Position numbers and translations under genes: made by a program. A stretch of DNA of 60,791 nucleotides from a virus: positions 1 to 60,791 of IMG/VR virus record IMGVR_UViG_3300023313_000007. One strand, written 5' to 3'. Below are positions 1 through 7,655 of this stretch, one piece after another. The notes beneath the pieces were generated by a model that worked only from the letters and a program-made list of their open reading frames with translations, made no database searches and was not told the origin of the DNA. Positions within the stretch are counted from its first letter, which is position 1; each line of letters begins with the position of its first letter.

Positions 1-20
1 GGGGGGGGGGCCGGGGGCGG
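1..20. other. G-run at window edge, probable artefact
   Basis: The first 20 bases are ten G followed by only G and C. Nothing else in this roughly 42-45% GC window looks like this, and it contains the only CCGG tetramer I found. It is most likely a sequencing or assembly artefact at a contig end rather than phage sequence. Confidence 0.6.
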
Positions 21-65
21 ATATGTTGTTCTAGTGCTTGTTTATCCGTGGAGCAGGAAGATAGC

Positions 66-611
66 ATGTCTGCGGATGGAAACAAAACTAATAATCCAAA
101 ATCGGACTTGGATACTATGCCTAAGACCACTGGCAGGGTACAGCATCTCGATATTGACTCTGAAGGCCATGATATTGCAGGAAGGTTTACAACCAAGGGA
201 AAGACCCTTGGAGCTAGGATGCACAAGCAGCACACGCTTGACGCAGGGGCAGATGTTTCTAGTAGCCAAGATATTACAGTCCCTCCTAGAGGCAGTTGTA
301 TTATTAGCACAGGACTACACCTAGCCATCCCTAACGGGTGTGTTGGCCTGTTATGGTCTAGGAGTGGATTATCAGTTAAGCATAACCTTGAGGTTGGTGC
401 GGGGTGTATTGACTCTGGATATAGAGGGGAGGTAAAAGTACACCTATATAACCATAGTGATGTTTCTTATTCTGTTCATAAGGGGGATAGAATAGCCCAA
501 CTGATAACAATACCAATAAACCTTAACGAGTATATCCAAGTAGAGTCCCTAGATGATACAGAGCGAGGCAATGAAGGTTTTGGGTCTACTGGAGTAAAAA
601 CACCCCTATAA
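66..611 (+). CDS. dut: dUTP diphosphatase (dUTPase)
   Basis: Trimeric dUTPase, hydrolysing dUTP to dUMP and PPi to keep uracil out of phage DNA and feed dTMP synthesis. All five family motifs are visible in order: DAGADV, WSRSGL, a GCIDSGYRGEV stretch, GDRIAQL and a C-terminal RGNEGFGSTG arm that closes over the active site. The roughly 40 residues before motif 1 are a non-conserved extension. I chose ATG 66 because AGGAAG lies six bases upstream; a GTG at 48 in the same frame is the alternative. It leads the block that ends in the DNA polymerase, fitting a nucleotide metabolism role. Confidence 0.95.
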   Translation: MSADGNKTNNPKSDLDTMPKTTGRVQHLDIDSEGHDIAGRFTTKGKTLGARMHKQHTLDAGADVSSSQDITVPPRGSCIISTGLHLAIPNGCVGLLWSRSGLSVKHNLEVGAGCIDSGYRGEVKVHLYNHSDVSYSVHKGDRIAQLITIPINLNEYIQVESLDDTERGNEGFGSTGVKTPL

Positions 612-637
612 TTGAAGATATTTAATATTAGGTTACA

Positions 638-670
638 CTAGCCGCCCATACATCTAGTACAGGCGGTTAG
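638..670 (+). promoter_or_regulatory. Stem-loop directly before the start of the next gene
   Basis: CTAGCCGCC (638-646) can pair with GGCGGTTAG (662-670), giving a nine base pair stem with one G-U pair and a 15-base loop. It ends two bases before ATG 673, where no good Shine-Dalgarno is visible. There is no T run, so a terminator is unlikely. A translational control element is the simplest reading, inferred from position only. Confidence 0.45.
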
Positions 671-672
671 TT

Positions 673-1095
673 ATGGAAGTACGGAAGGCAGGAACATGCC
701 CTAAGGGTTGCGGTAGGCCAGCAGGGTTTGAGGTAATATCTACAGAAGTTTGGACAGTTTGTAGCTGTGGCTTTAGAAGACTTAGTTATTCTATGGACGC
801 TAAGGGGGAGATTGTACCCCACCCTTATAAACGACATAACGCTGCCCTCCCAGATGCCTCCACGAAGTTGTACCAGTGCCTTCTAGGAGTACAAGAGCTA
901 GTGGAGATTAACACCTCTGGGGTGGCTCAATATGTACACATGCCATCCGCTGATGTAGCAACAAGATTAGCGACACTTGAGGGTAGAGGGTTAGTGTATA
1001 GAACCACCACCATGCGAGGTATAGCAGGGGGCTCTACATGGGTATTATCTGATGCCGCCATAAGATTATTACCAGAATTACCTAAGGAGGATTAG
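673..1095 (+). CDS. Small zinc-finger plus winged-helix-like protein
   Basis: The 140-residue product begins with a probable zinc-binding knuckle (CPKGC near residue 9 and CSC near residue 31). It continues with a segment of winged-helix character: a helix around LYQCLLGVQELVE, then ADVATRLATLEGRGLVYR resembling a recognition helix and wing in marR/PadR-like folds. I do not recognise a named family. A DNA-binding regulatory role is an inference from this layout. It lies between the dUTPase and the CsrA-like gene, and ends just before the next gene's AAGGAGG ribosome site. Confidence 0.6.
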   Translation: MEVRKAGTCPKGCGRPAGFEVISTEVWTVCSCGFRRLSYSMDAKGEIVPHPYKRHNAALPDASTKLYQCLLGVQELVEINTSGVAQYVHMPSADVATRLATLEGRGLVYRTTTMRGIAGGSTWVLSDAAIRLLPELPKED

Positions 1096-1401
1096 ATGGC
1101 TTTAACACTAGGGTTAAATAAGGGGGAACCCCTATTCATTATTATGTCAGAGAATACTAGGGCTATTAGGGTAGCTATAGTAGAGGTTCTAACCCCTACA
1201 AAATTTATAATGTCAGTTCTAGGACTACCTGTTATTATCACTGAAGATAAGGCAGAGCAGATACTACCTAAGGTGTATATTAGTGCGGGGGTAGGAACTA
1301 CAACTTTAGCTAGAGTAGCTATTACTGCGCCTAGAGACATAAAAGTCTATCGAGAATCCGTGTATAGAGAAAAACAAAAGGAGAGTAAATGTATGTACTA
1401 G
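1096..1401 (+). CDS. CsrA/RsmA-like RNA-binding protein with large insertion
   Basis: The 101-residue protein starts LTLGLNKGEPLFI, matching the first strand of CsrA (LxLTRKxGExxxI). It ends ARVAITAPRDIKVYRESVY, matching the CsrA block RIGVxAPKEVxVHREEIY that forms the last strands and helix. Between these lies about 35 extra residues absent from the usual 60-residue CsrA. CsrA dimers bind GGA in mRNA leaders and block or activate translation. The conserved arginine of the REEIY region is present (YRESVY). A strong AAGGAGG precedes the start, and the 3' end overlaps the next gene by 13 bases. Family assignment is by eye; the insertion may alter RNA or partner binding. Confidence 0.7.
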   Translation: MALTLGLNKGEPLFIIMSENTRAIRVAIVEVLTPTKFIMSVLGLPVIITEDKAEQILPKVYISAGVGTTTLARVAITAPRDIKVYRESVYREKQKESKCMY

Positions 1402-1781
1402 AGGATGTAATTAGAGCTGCCCAGTCAGACCCTAACATGGCAGATTTACATGGTAGGTTTAGGGATATGGCGGAGAAAATTAGAGAGATGGTATCCTCCT
1501 CTGCGCCTATAACCCATAAAGACGGAAACAAGAGGTACATGGATTACATATTCTTAGTAGAGGGTGGCAGAGTGTCCAAGATAACTAAGTTATCTACTAC
1601 CCACCTAAATAGGGTACCAGATAGACCACAGGCCAGTAAGACCTGCACAACCTGTCAAGGTGTAGGTAGCCATACTGCCTATGATGAATGTGAGTATTGC
1701 GGAGCCGTGGCTCCCTATTGTAAGGACTGTGATGAGGGGTGGGTAGCAGTATCAATCCCCTGCCAAGATTGCTGTAAATAG
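1389..1781 (+). CDS. Zinc-ribbon protein with DnaJ-like cysteine motifs
   Basis: 130 residues. The C-terminal third carries CTTCQGVG, CEYCGAV, CKDCDEGW and CQDCC, an array like the CxxCxGxG zinc modules of DnaJ but without a J domain. The N-terminal half is helical with no motif I recognise. The start is ATG 1389, overlapping the CsrA-like gene, with AAGGAGAG just upstream, so the two are probably translationally coupled. A second protein with the same type of cysteine array is encoded at 51607-51933. Function unknown. Confidence 0.65.
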   Translation: MYVLEDVIRAAQSDPNMADLHGRFRDMAEKIREMVSSSAPITHKDGNKRYMDYIFLVEGGRVSKITKLSTTHLNRVPDRPQASKTCTTCQGVGSHTAYDECEYCGAVAPYCKDCDEGWVAVSIPCQDCCK

Positions 1782-1798
1782 CTACAAGGAGGTAGTGT

Positions 1799-3583
1799 AT
1801 GTTTGTATTATCTGGGGGAAATGTCTCCAACCTTAATAACTTTGTGTTACCTGTTATCAAAGGGGTAAAAAATGCTAAAGCCAAGTTTATAACCTTCGAG
1901 GATTATAAAACTATGGCCATTCCCAAGGGGAGTGTCGTCTTAGCTTTAGGTAATAAGTCCTTAGAGCTTCTACAGGACGAAGGAGCTATCCCCAAAAATA
2001 GGGCTATGGCCTCCATGCGAGGGCAGGAGATTGTTTTTAATGGTAGCTCGTGGTTCTTCTCCTATGACCCATATATAATTACACAAGACTATTCCAAGAA
2101 GACTCTAGTAGCTTGGGATATTAAGTTAGCCCTAAGGAAGGAGCTCACAGGTAGTACTGCCCCCGAGGTAGGGACTTATAGCTTTGTCGATGACTGGCAG
2201 TTTTTTATTAAGAAGATTGAGGACACCTATGCTAAGACAGGAAAAGCTGTAGCAGTATGTTGTGACACTGAGACTATTGGGCTAAACCCTTATCTTGAGG
2301 ATAAATGGTTAGAGTCTATACAGTTCTGCTTAGAGGAGGGAGTGGCATACTGTCAGAGGTTTAGAACCTTAGCTAACCAGCCCCTAGTTGGAGATACCAT
2401 CTGGAATCAAATTGACTGGATTCTTAATAGCCCTAAGGTAAAAATAGTTGGAGCTAACTTTAAATATGACCTTCGATGGATGCTTGTTAAATGGGACATG
2501 ACTTGCACCAATTATGCTTTTGACACCACTTTAGTAGGGTCACTATTAGATGAGAATAGGTCTAATAGTCTGGAGACCCACGCTAAGGTGTACACCTCTA
2601 TGGGTGGGTATGATGCAACCATGAATACAACCTATGATAAAGGTAGAATGGATTTAATACCAGATGATGACTTTTTAACCTATTCAGCAGGGGATGTAGA
2701 TGCTTGCCTAAGAGTATATGTTGAACTTAGAAAGGAGTTACTCCAAGACCCTTTTTTAACCCGCTTCTATGTCCGACTCTTACATAGAAGCAATATAGCC
2801 TTTATGGATATGGAGTGTTTGGGGGTATGCTTAGATAAAGAATACCAAGGCTCTTTAGCTTTAGAATTGGAACAGGATAGGCTTAATGTTTCTACAGCTA
2901 TGCTAGAGAAATTACCTGTTAAGTTAAGATTAAAACATGCAGATAATCTGAGTATTAGACCTGCCATATTGAAAGACTACTTTTTCGGGGCTAGAGGGTT
3001 AGGGCTACCCCCCAAACTACTAACAGAAAAGACACAGCAGCCCTCTACAGCCCTAGAGCATTTTATGATGTTCTCTGATTGCCCAGAGGCTACGGAATTT
3101 GTATCCCTGTTAAAGAAGTATGGGAGTGCTGGAAAAACATTGTCTACCTATGTTGTAGGGTTCAATAAGCACCTACAGGCTGATGGTAGGTTTCACCCAG
3201 ATTATATGCTACACAAGGGGGACTATAATGGTGCGGCTGACTCTGGGACGGATACAGGCAGAAGTTCATGTAAGTCCCCTGCATTACAATGTCTACCCGC
3301 AGACGCTGAGGTTCTTACTGACCTTGGAGTAATGCCTATGCTCGACATTATAGAAGGGTGTGAGGGCGGTGTACCCGTACAAGTATTAACCCATACAGGT
3401 GAGTGGAAGCCCGTGGTTGGAACCTACAGGAATGGGGTACAGCCTTTACACGAGTTCACATTAGCCGATGGGAAGACCTTACAGTGTACAGGAAATCACC
3501 CAATACTCACCACTAAGGGATTTATACTTGCAAAAGACATTACCAAAGAGCACACCTTTATGGTGAGGGGGACTAATGAATAG
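1799..3583 (+). CDS. polA: DNA polymerase I (family A), N-terminal part fused to an intein N-half
   Basis: Replicative family A polymerase, first piece. Residues about 150-300 form a DnaQ-like 3'-5' proofreading domain: Exo I DTET (near 156), Exo II NFKYD (near 220) and Exo III YSAGD (near 294). The thumb and palm regions follow, up to SPALQ at residue 497. There the polymerase is interrupted by an intein N-fragment of 97 residues, beginning CLPADAEVLTDLG with block B GNHPILT. The gene stops at TAG 3581, inside the intein. The rest of the polymerase is in the next gene, which begins within the last eight bases of this one. AAGGAGGT precedes ATG 1799. A functional enzyme needs joining of the two products, by protein splicing in trans, unless the break is an indel error. 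Confidence 0.92.
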   Translation: MFVLSGGNVSNLNNFVLPVIKGVKNAKAKFITFEDYKTMAIPKGSVVLALGNKSLELLQDEGAIPKNRAMASMRGQEIVFNGSSWFFSYDPYIITQDYSKKTLVAWDIKLALRKELTGSTAPEVGTYSFVDDWQFFIKKIEDTYAKTGKAVAVCCDTETIGLNPYLEDKWLESIQFCLEEGVAYCQRFRTLANQPLVGDTIWNQIDWILNSPKVKIVGANFKYDLRWMLVKWDMTCTNYAFDTTLVGSLLDENRSNSLETHAKVYTSMGGYDATMNTTYDKGRMDLIPDDDFLTYSAGDVDACLRVYVELRKELLQDPFLTRFYVRLLHRSNIAFMDMECLGVCLDKEYQGSLALELEQDRLNVSTAMLEKLPVKLRLKHADNLSIRPAILKDYFFGARGLGLPPKLLTEKTQQPSTALEHFMMFSDCPEATEFVSLLKKYGSAGKTLSTYVVGFNKHLQADGRFHPDYMLHKGDYNGAADSGTDTGRSSCKSPALQCLPADAEVLTDLGVMPMLDIIEGCEGGVPVQVLTHTGEWKPVVGTYRNGVQPLHEFTLADGKTLQCTGNHPILTTKGFILAKDITKEHTFMVRGTNE

Positions 3584-3722
3584 TGATTATGAGGTATCAA
3601 AGAAGGCAGGGTTTAAAGAATCAAAATTAGTAGGCATAAAGAGGGTAGACCCTCAAGAAACATATGACTTAACTATACAAGATAGCCATTCTTTTGTGGC
3701 TAACGATATTGTGGTACATAAT
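3290..3722 (+). mobile_element. Split intein at the polymerase QNIP-like site
   Basis: N-half: Cys1 at 3290-3292 to the stop at 3583, 97 residues, with block A and block B (TGNHP). C-half: ATG 3576 to Asn at 3720-3722, 49 residues, ending SFVANDIVVHN before Thr+1. Exteins join as SPALQ-TIPKHTSW, matching the conserved LQNIP region of family A polymerases. Sizes of about 97 and 49 are those of natural split inteins. The C-half has its own GAGGGG ribosome-site-like sequence. There is no endonuclease. Caveat: dropping one G from the GGGGG run at 3567-3571 would fuse both frames into one 147-residue mini-intein, so an indel must be excluded. Confidence 0.85.
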
Positions 3723-5633
3723 ACAATACCCAAGCATACAAGTTGGGCAAAGCCTTTGCGGAAGGCGTACAATGCCCCAGAGGGGATGGTAATATTATCC
3801 TGTGACTATTCCGCAGGAGAGATGCGGGTGGCGGCAGACTTTGCTAATGAAGAAAATATGCTAAATGCTTTTAATACTGGGGTAGATATTCATTGTGCCA
3901 CCGCAGCAGGATTGATGGGAATGAACCTAGCTGATTTCATGTTACTAAAGGACGCTGACCCCAAAGCTTTTAAGAGCGGTCGCCAAGGCGCGAAGGCTGG
4001 TAACTTCGGCTGCCTTCTAGGGCTATCCTATTGCATTACAGATAAAGGGTCTGTACAGTTGCGTAATATAAAAAAAGACCACAAGGTATGGGACGGGGAA
4101 AACTTTGTCAGTCACGATGGTGTGATTTACCAAGGCGAGCAATGGGTGATAAAGTACCAAGGCTTAGAAGCAACTCCATGCCACAATGTTTGGGTTGAGG
4201 ACGGTACACATGAAGGGAAAAAATGTAGCCTTTACGAGGCCGCCACTAAAAAACTTAACCTTAGAAGAACTAGCCCAAAGATTGAAAGAAAAGGACTTAG
4301 GCACTATAACCCTAGACCTAAGTACTCTACGAAGGGAAAAACGGCACAGAATGGTGGACGGTACTTGCTCCGATTGCGGAGAGACAAAGACCTATTATGC
4401 TTCAAACATAACAAGAGGAATGACCACCACTTGCCGTTGCCAGAGGAATGTAAAGTACCCCAATCTGGTACACGCAAGGGTATTAGGGAATCGTTACGAT
4501 TCTATGGTACAGCGGTGCGAAAGAGATACCCATGTCTCCTCCCACAGATACAAAGGGCGGGGAATAAAATGCCTGTTCAAGTCAAGAGAAGACTTTGTAT
4601 ATTGGGTACTAGAGAATCATTACAGGGACGATTACAAAGGGTTGGAGTTCGACAGGATAGACAACGATGGGCATTACGAGCCAGAAAATTTAAGGCTGGT
4701 ATCCTCGAAAGAGAACAAACGAAACCTGCCCAACAATGTGTACCTAATATACAAGGGGGTTCGGATGTATTGGCAGGATTTCAAAAGTCCTTACAGTCCG
4801 AGAAGAACCCAAGCGTTTGCGAGCAAGGGGATGTCGGGGGAGGATATTATCCTCCGTGCAAAGACATCAGTCCAGAAAAGGTGCAAGAGTTGGAGGCTCA
4901 TGGAATTACGCTTAGAAAAGCTAGGGTCTATGACATCCTAAATGCAGGGGTAAACCACAGATTTACATGCTCTGGGGTATTAGTAAGTAATTGCCTGTAT
5001 GGTATGAGTGCTGGAGGGTATCAAGCCTATGCGGAAGCTACCTACGGTGTTATTATGACTATGCAGGAGGCAGAGGTGGCTAGAGAAAGATTTTTTGGCA
5101 TGTACCCAGCCCTACCAGAATGGCATACTAGAACCAAGAACTTTGCTAGGGCTAATGGGTATGTTCGTTCGCCTTTAGGTAGATTAAGACACCTGCCCTT
5201 AATAACTGCTAGAGATGGGGCTATTAGGTCTAAGGCAGAAAGGAATGCGGTAAACTCCTCAGTGCAGGGTACTTTATCTGACCTTACACAGTTATCCTTA
5301 GTCATCTTGAGGGAGACTTATGGTTTTAAGGACTTACAGCCTCTGATGATGGTGCATGATGATTTAAAATTTTATGTACCTAAAGACGATGCCCTTATGT
5401 GGGCAGATAGGGTATGTAATGTTATGAGTACCCTACCTTTGAAGGAGGAGTTTGATTGGTCTCCTCGTATAACCTTTAATGCTGACCCAGAGGTAGGACT
5501 TACTTTGGCTAGTATGGAAGAACTAGAGACATGCCCTAATTGTGGGGAGCGTAATCTAGTTCATAGGGCTGTAGGAGAGGACTATTGTCTACGCGATTAT
5601 TACACAGGAGATAAACATACATGCGCTCAGTAA
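3576..5633 (+). CDS. polA: DNA polymerase I, C-terminal part with an internal intein
   Basis: Begins with the 49-residue intein C-half, then polymerase palm: motif A DYSAGEMR (catalytic Asp, Glu kept), motif B RQGAKAGNFG interrupted after NFG by a 327-residue intein, resuming CLYGMSAGGYQ. Motif C reads MVHDD where most family members have VHDE. The phenylalanine of the O helix (NFG) is the wild-type dNTP-selective residue. The C-terminus adds a possible zinc ribbon (CPNCG, DYC, HTC) that I do not associate with this family. Both inteins removed, the two genes give an enzyme of about 806 residues, the usual exo plus pol size. The end overlaps the next small gene. Confidence 0.92.
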   Translation: MNSDYEVSKKAGFKESKLVGIKRVDPQETYDLTIQDSHSFVANDIVVHNTIPKHTSWAKPLRKAYNAPEGMVILSCDYSAGEMRVAADFANEENMLNAFNTGVDIHCATAAGLMGMNLADFMLLKDADPKAFKSGRQGAKAGNFGCLLGLSYCITDKGSVQLRNIKKDHKVWDGENFVSHDGVIYQGEQWVIKYQGLEATPCHNVWVEDGTHEGKKCSLYEAATKKLNLRRTSPKIERKGLRHYNPRPKYSTKGKTAQNGGRYLLRLRRDKDLLCFKHNKRNDHHLPLPEECKVPQSGTRKGIRESLRFYGTAVRKRYPCLLPQIQRAGNKMPVQVKRRLCILGTRESLQGRLQRVGVRQDRQRWALRARKFKAGILEREQTKPAQQCVPNIQGGSDVLAGFQKSLQSEKNPSVCEQGDVGGGYYPPCKDISPEKVQELEAHGITLRKARVYDILNAGVNHRFTCSGVLVSNCLYGMSAGGYQAYAEATYGVIMTMQEAEVARERFFGMYPALPEWHTRTKNFARANGYVRSPLGRLRHLPLITARDGAIRSKAERNAVNSSVQGTLSDLTQLSLVILRETYGFKDLQPLMMVHDDLKFYVPKDDALMWADRVCNVMSTLPLKEEFDWSPRITFNADPEVGLTLASMEELETCPNCGERNLVHRAVGEDYCLRDYYTGDKHTCAQ
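4011..4991 (+). mobile_element. Intein in polymerase motif B (O helix)
   Basis: The intein runs from Cys1 (TGC 4011) to Asn (AAT 4989), 327 residues, with Cys+1 at 4992. CLLGLSYCITDKG aligns position by position with the other intein's CLPADAEVLTDLG. Block B is EATPCHNVW. Blocks F/G read VYDILNAGVNHRF and GVLVSN-C, with Ser instead of the usual penultimate His. About 210 residues in the middle are Arg/Gln-rich with no recognisable domain, because that DNA encodes an HNH endonuclease in another frame. The intein frame nevertheless stays open throughout. Splicing would restore NFGCLYGMS, the normal motif B. Confidence 0.9.
4210..4941 (+). CDS. HNH homing endonuclease nested out of frame inside the intein
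   Basis: Reading +1 relative to the polymerase/intein frame, this ORF encodes about 243 residues. They contain a CSDCG...CRCQ zinc knuckle followed by a typical phage HNH/AP2-class domain: a YDSMVQRC helix, YKGRGIKC, LEFDRIDNDGHYEPENLR and a KENKRN tail. GAGGA sits eight bases before ATG 4210; an ATG at 4186 in the same frame is the alternative. It stops at 4941, overlapping the start of intein block F. The protein homology lies in this frame, not in the intein frame. It is presumably the enzyme that spreads the intein to intein-less polA genes. Confidence 0.85.
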   Translation: MKGKNVAFTRPPLKNLTLEELAQRLKEKDLGTITLDLSTLRREKRHRMVDGTCSDCGETKTYYASNITRGMTTTCRCQRNVKYPNLVHARVLGNRYDSMVQRCERDTHVSSHRYKGRGIKCLFKSREDFVYWVLENHYRDDYKGLEFDRIDNDGHYEPENLRLVSSKENKRNLPNNVYLIYKGVRMYWQDFKSPYSPRRTQAFASKGMSGEDIILRAKTSVQKRCKSWRLMELRLEKLGSMTS

Positions 5634-5824
5634 AATCTAAGGTATATTATGTTGGGCTATCCCTTATGAAGTTTGAGGAACTAGGTATATTGATACATGG
5701 AGAACCTATAAATATTTGCCCCTCTAACATGGAGGGGTTCCTGCCTGTATTTAGTTCTTTAGAAGAAGCGGCTAATGCTGGGTGGGGCAAAGATAGTGTT
5801 AGAGCAATACAATTAAGTGATTGA
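5621..5824 (+). CDS. Small protein of unknown function
   Basis: 67 residues starting inside the last 13 bases of the polymerase gene, consistent with coupled translation. No motif or membrane segment is visible; the C-terminal half resembles short phage proteins that repeat SLEEAANAGW-like helices. A second ATG at residue 16 (MKFEEL) is a possible start. It is the last gene before the roughly 87-base leader of the portal gene. I do not recognise it. Confidence 0.5.
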   Translation: MRSVKSKVYYVGLSLMKFEELGILIHGEPINICPSNMEGFLPVFSSLEEAANAGWGKDSVRAIQLSD

Positions 5825-5911
5825 TTTTACTATAGAATAGGTCTTCAGTAGATATATGAGCTATGTAAAGCTATAGTTTTGCCCATACAACTATTATGTG
5901 TGGGGTTTACT

Positions 5912-7651
5912 ATGGGTTCTAAATCTATTGATGGTGCTAGCAGTGTTACCGTTATAGCATCGAAAGATACAGCAATACGAAAGGCTGACGCAGAGCTTCT
6001 GGGAAGTAATGCCAAAGCTGTAGATGATAGATTTGGGGGACTGTATGCTTCTACTAGCAAGTCGAGAGTAATACGACCCCCTTATGACCCGTCAATTCTT
6101 GAGGGATTAGTACAATCTAATAATACTCTAAATCAATGTATTACCGCTATGGAGGTAAATATTGATGGTACAGGGTATGATTTATATTCTAATGATGAAG
6201 TACCTAAGAAGCTGAGTAACACGGATTTAGACGGTTTCTTTGCTGAACCTTACCCTCAAACCTCTATGCTCACTATTCGTAGGGCTTTGCGTAGAGACAT
6301 TGAAACAACAGGTAATGGGTACTTGGAAATTATCCGTAATGCTACAGGCACTATTGTGATGTTAAATAATATCCCCTCTACTACTATGAGGTTAGGTGCT
6401 CTATCCTCCCCTGTTCCTGCGGAAAAGAGTTTAATCCGAAATGGTAAAAAAGTTACATTAACGGTTACTTTGAGAGAAAGAACTTTTGTCCAAATGGTTA
6501 ATAAATCTGCGGTGTACTTCAAGGAGTATGGGTCTAGCCGCCACATGAATAAGGCTACAGGAGAGTGGTCTGAAGCTAAGGTAGCTGCTAAGGATAGAGC
6601 CACAGAGATACTACATTTTACGGCTGTTAAAGATGGTACCTCCCCCTATGGCGTACCTAGATGGATTAACCAAGTACCATCTGTACTAGGTAGTAGAAAG
6701 GCTGAAGAACATAACTTAGAATTTTTTAATAGTGGCGGGCTTCCCCCAGTGTTAGTTACTATTTCTGGTGGTCGTATGATTGCCGATACTAAGAAAGCCT
6801 TAGAATCTTATTTGAATGGGACAGGCGGAAGCCAGCATAGGGCTGCCATATTAGAGGCTTATTCCTCTGGAACATCTTTAGATTCTGCGGGCTCCGTTAG
6901 AATTGGGGTTGAGAGGTTCGGGGCGGAAAGACAGAACGATTCCATGTTTGAAAACTATGATACTAAATGTGAAGAACGCATAAGGGCTTCATTTAGACTC
7001 CCAGAGTTATATGTTGGGCGTAATAGTGGAAACTTTGCCACTTCAAGAGCTTCATCTATGTTAGCAGAGTCACAGGTATTTAACCCAGAAAGAGGGGAGT
7101 TTGATGAAGTCATAAACCTTACCATTATGAAAGAATTAGCTGATGGTAAATATTCCTACGCTTCTCGTAAAAACATCCCCAAAGATGGTACCTTACAAAT
7201 GAAGGGTATAGCTGTAGCTAGAAGTACAGGTGCAGTAAATCCTAAGAATATTGTAGAAACCATAAGTGAAGTAGCTGGGCTTAAATTAGAGTTTGATGCA
7301 GACCAATTAGCTCAAACTGTAGAGAAGAATAAAACCAGTGCCTTAGATGCTATGGCAGGTCTTAATTCATTAGATGCAGGCAAAGGGCAAGACACGCCAA
7401 AACCAGATGCAGCCATTAAGAAGATGGATAAGTCTACTCTAGCTAAAGAGTGGGGAGACTTAGCCTTGGACGAGTCTACCTTAGACCTTGCGGAACAAGT
7501 GGAGCTTAGAGGTATCGTAGAGGGTAATGGTCTCGTTGATGATGCGGAGTTCAGAGGTCAGATTGCTAGCCATGTATTCCCCGATAACCAAGATGATTTG
7601 GAAGGGGCGGCAGATATAGCTTGTATCCTAGCAAGTGTAGCCTCGGCATAA
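5912..7651 (+). CDS. Portal protein (PBSX/XkdE-like)
   Basis: Dodecameric portal through which DNA enters and leaves the capsid. Sequence blocks typical of PBSX-type portals are visible: RPPYDPSILEGL near the N-terminus, a long palm-like core, DGTSPYGVPRW, and EEHNLEFFNSGGLPPVLV, then YVGRNSGNFATSRAS. The C-terminal 120 residues are acidic and less conserved. I took ATG 5912 as start rather than the TTG at 5879. It is followed by a MuF-like minor head protein, a protease and the capsid gene, the standard order, but no terminase gene precedes it in this window. Confidence 0.88.
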   Translation: MGSKSIDGASSVTVIASKDTAIRKADAELLGSNAKAVDDRFGGLYASTSKSRVIRPPYDPSILEGLVQSNNTLNQCITAMEVNIDGTGYDLYSNDEVPKKLSNTDLDGFFAEPYPQTSMLTIRRALRRDIETTGNGYLEIIRNATGTIVMLNNIPSTTMRLGALSSPVPAEKSLIRNGKKVTLTVTLRERTFVQMVNKSAVYFKEYGSSRHMNKATGEWSEAKVAAKDRATEILHFTAVKDGTSPYGVPRWINQVPSVLGSRKAEEHNLEFFNSGGLPPVLVTISGGRMIADTKKALESYLNGTGGSQHRAAILEAYSSGTSLDSAGSVRIGVERFGAERQNDSMFENYDTKCEERIRASFRLPELYVGRNSGNFATSRASSMLAESQVFNPERGEFDEVINLTIMKELADGKYSYASRKNIPKDGTLQMKGIAVARSTGAVNPKNIVETISEVAGLKLEFDADQLAQTVEKNKTSALDAMAGLNSLDAGKGQDTPKPDAAIKKMDKSTLAKEWGDLALDESTLDLAEQVELRGIVEGNGLVDDAEFRGQIASHVFPDNQDDLEGAADIACILASVASA

Positions 7652-7655
7652 ATCT

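Noticed and set aside
3576-3583. Programmed +1 frameshift joining the two polymerase frames
   Set aside because: No known +1 slip signal; the separate ATG with a ribosome-site-like GAGGGG and the split-intein geometry explain the layout, with an indel as the main alternative.
4011-4991. Group I intron instead of an intein at this polymerase site
   Set aside because: The polymerase frame is open throughout with intein blocks A, B, F and G and Cys1/Asn/Cys+1, so no RNA splicing is needed.
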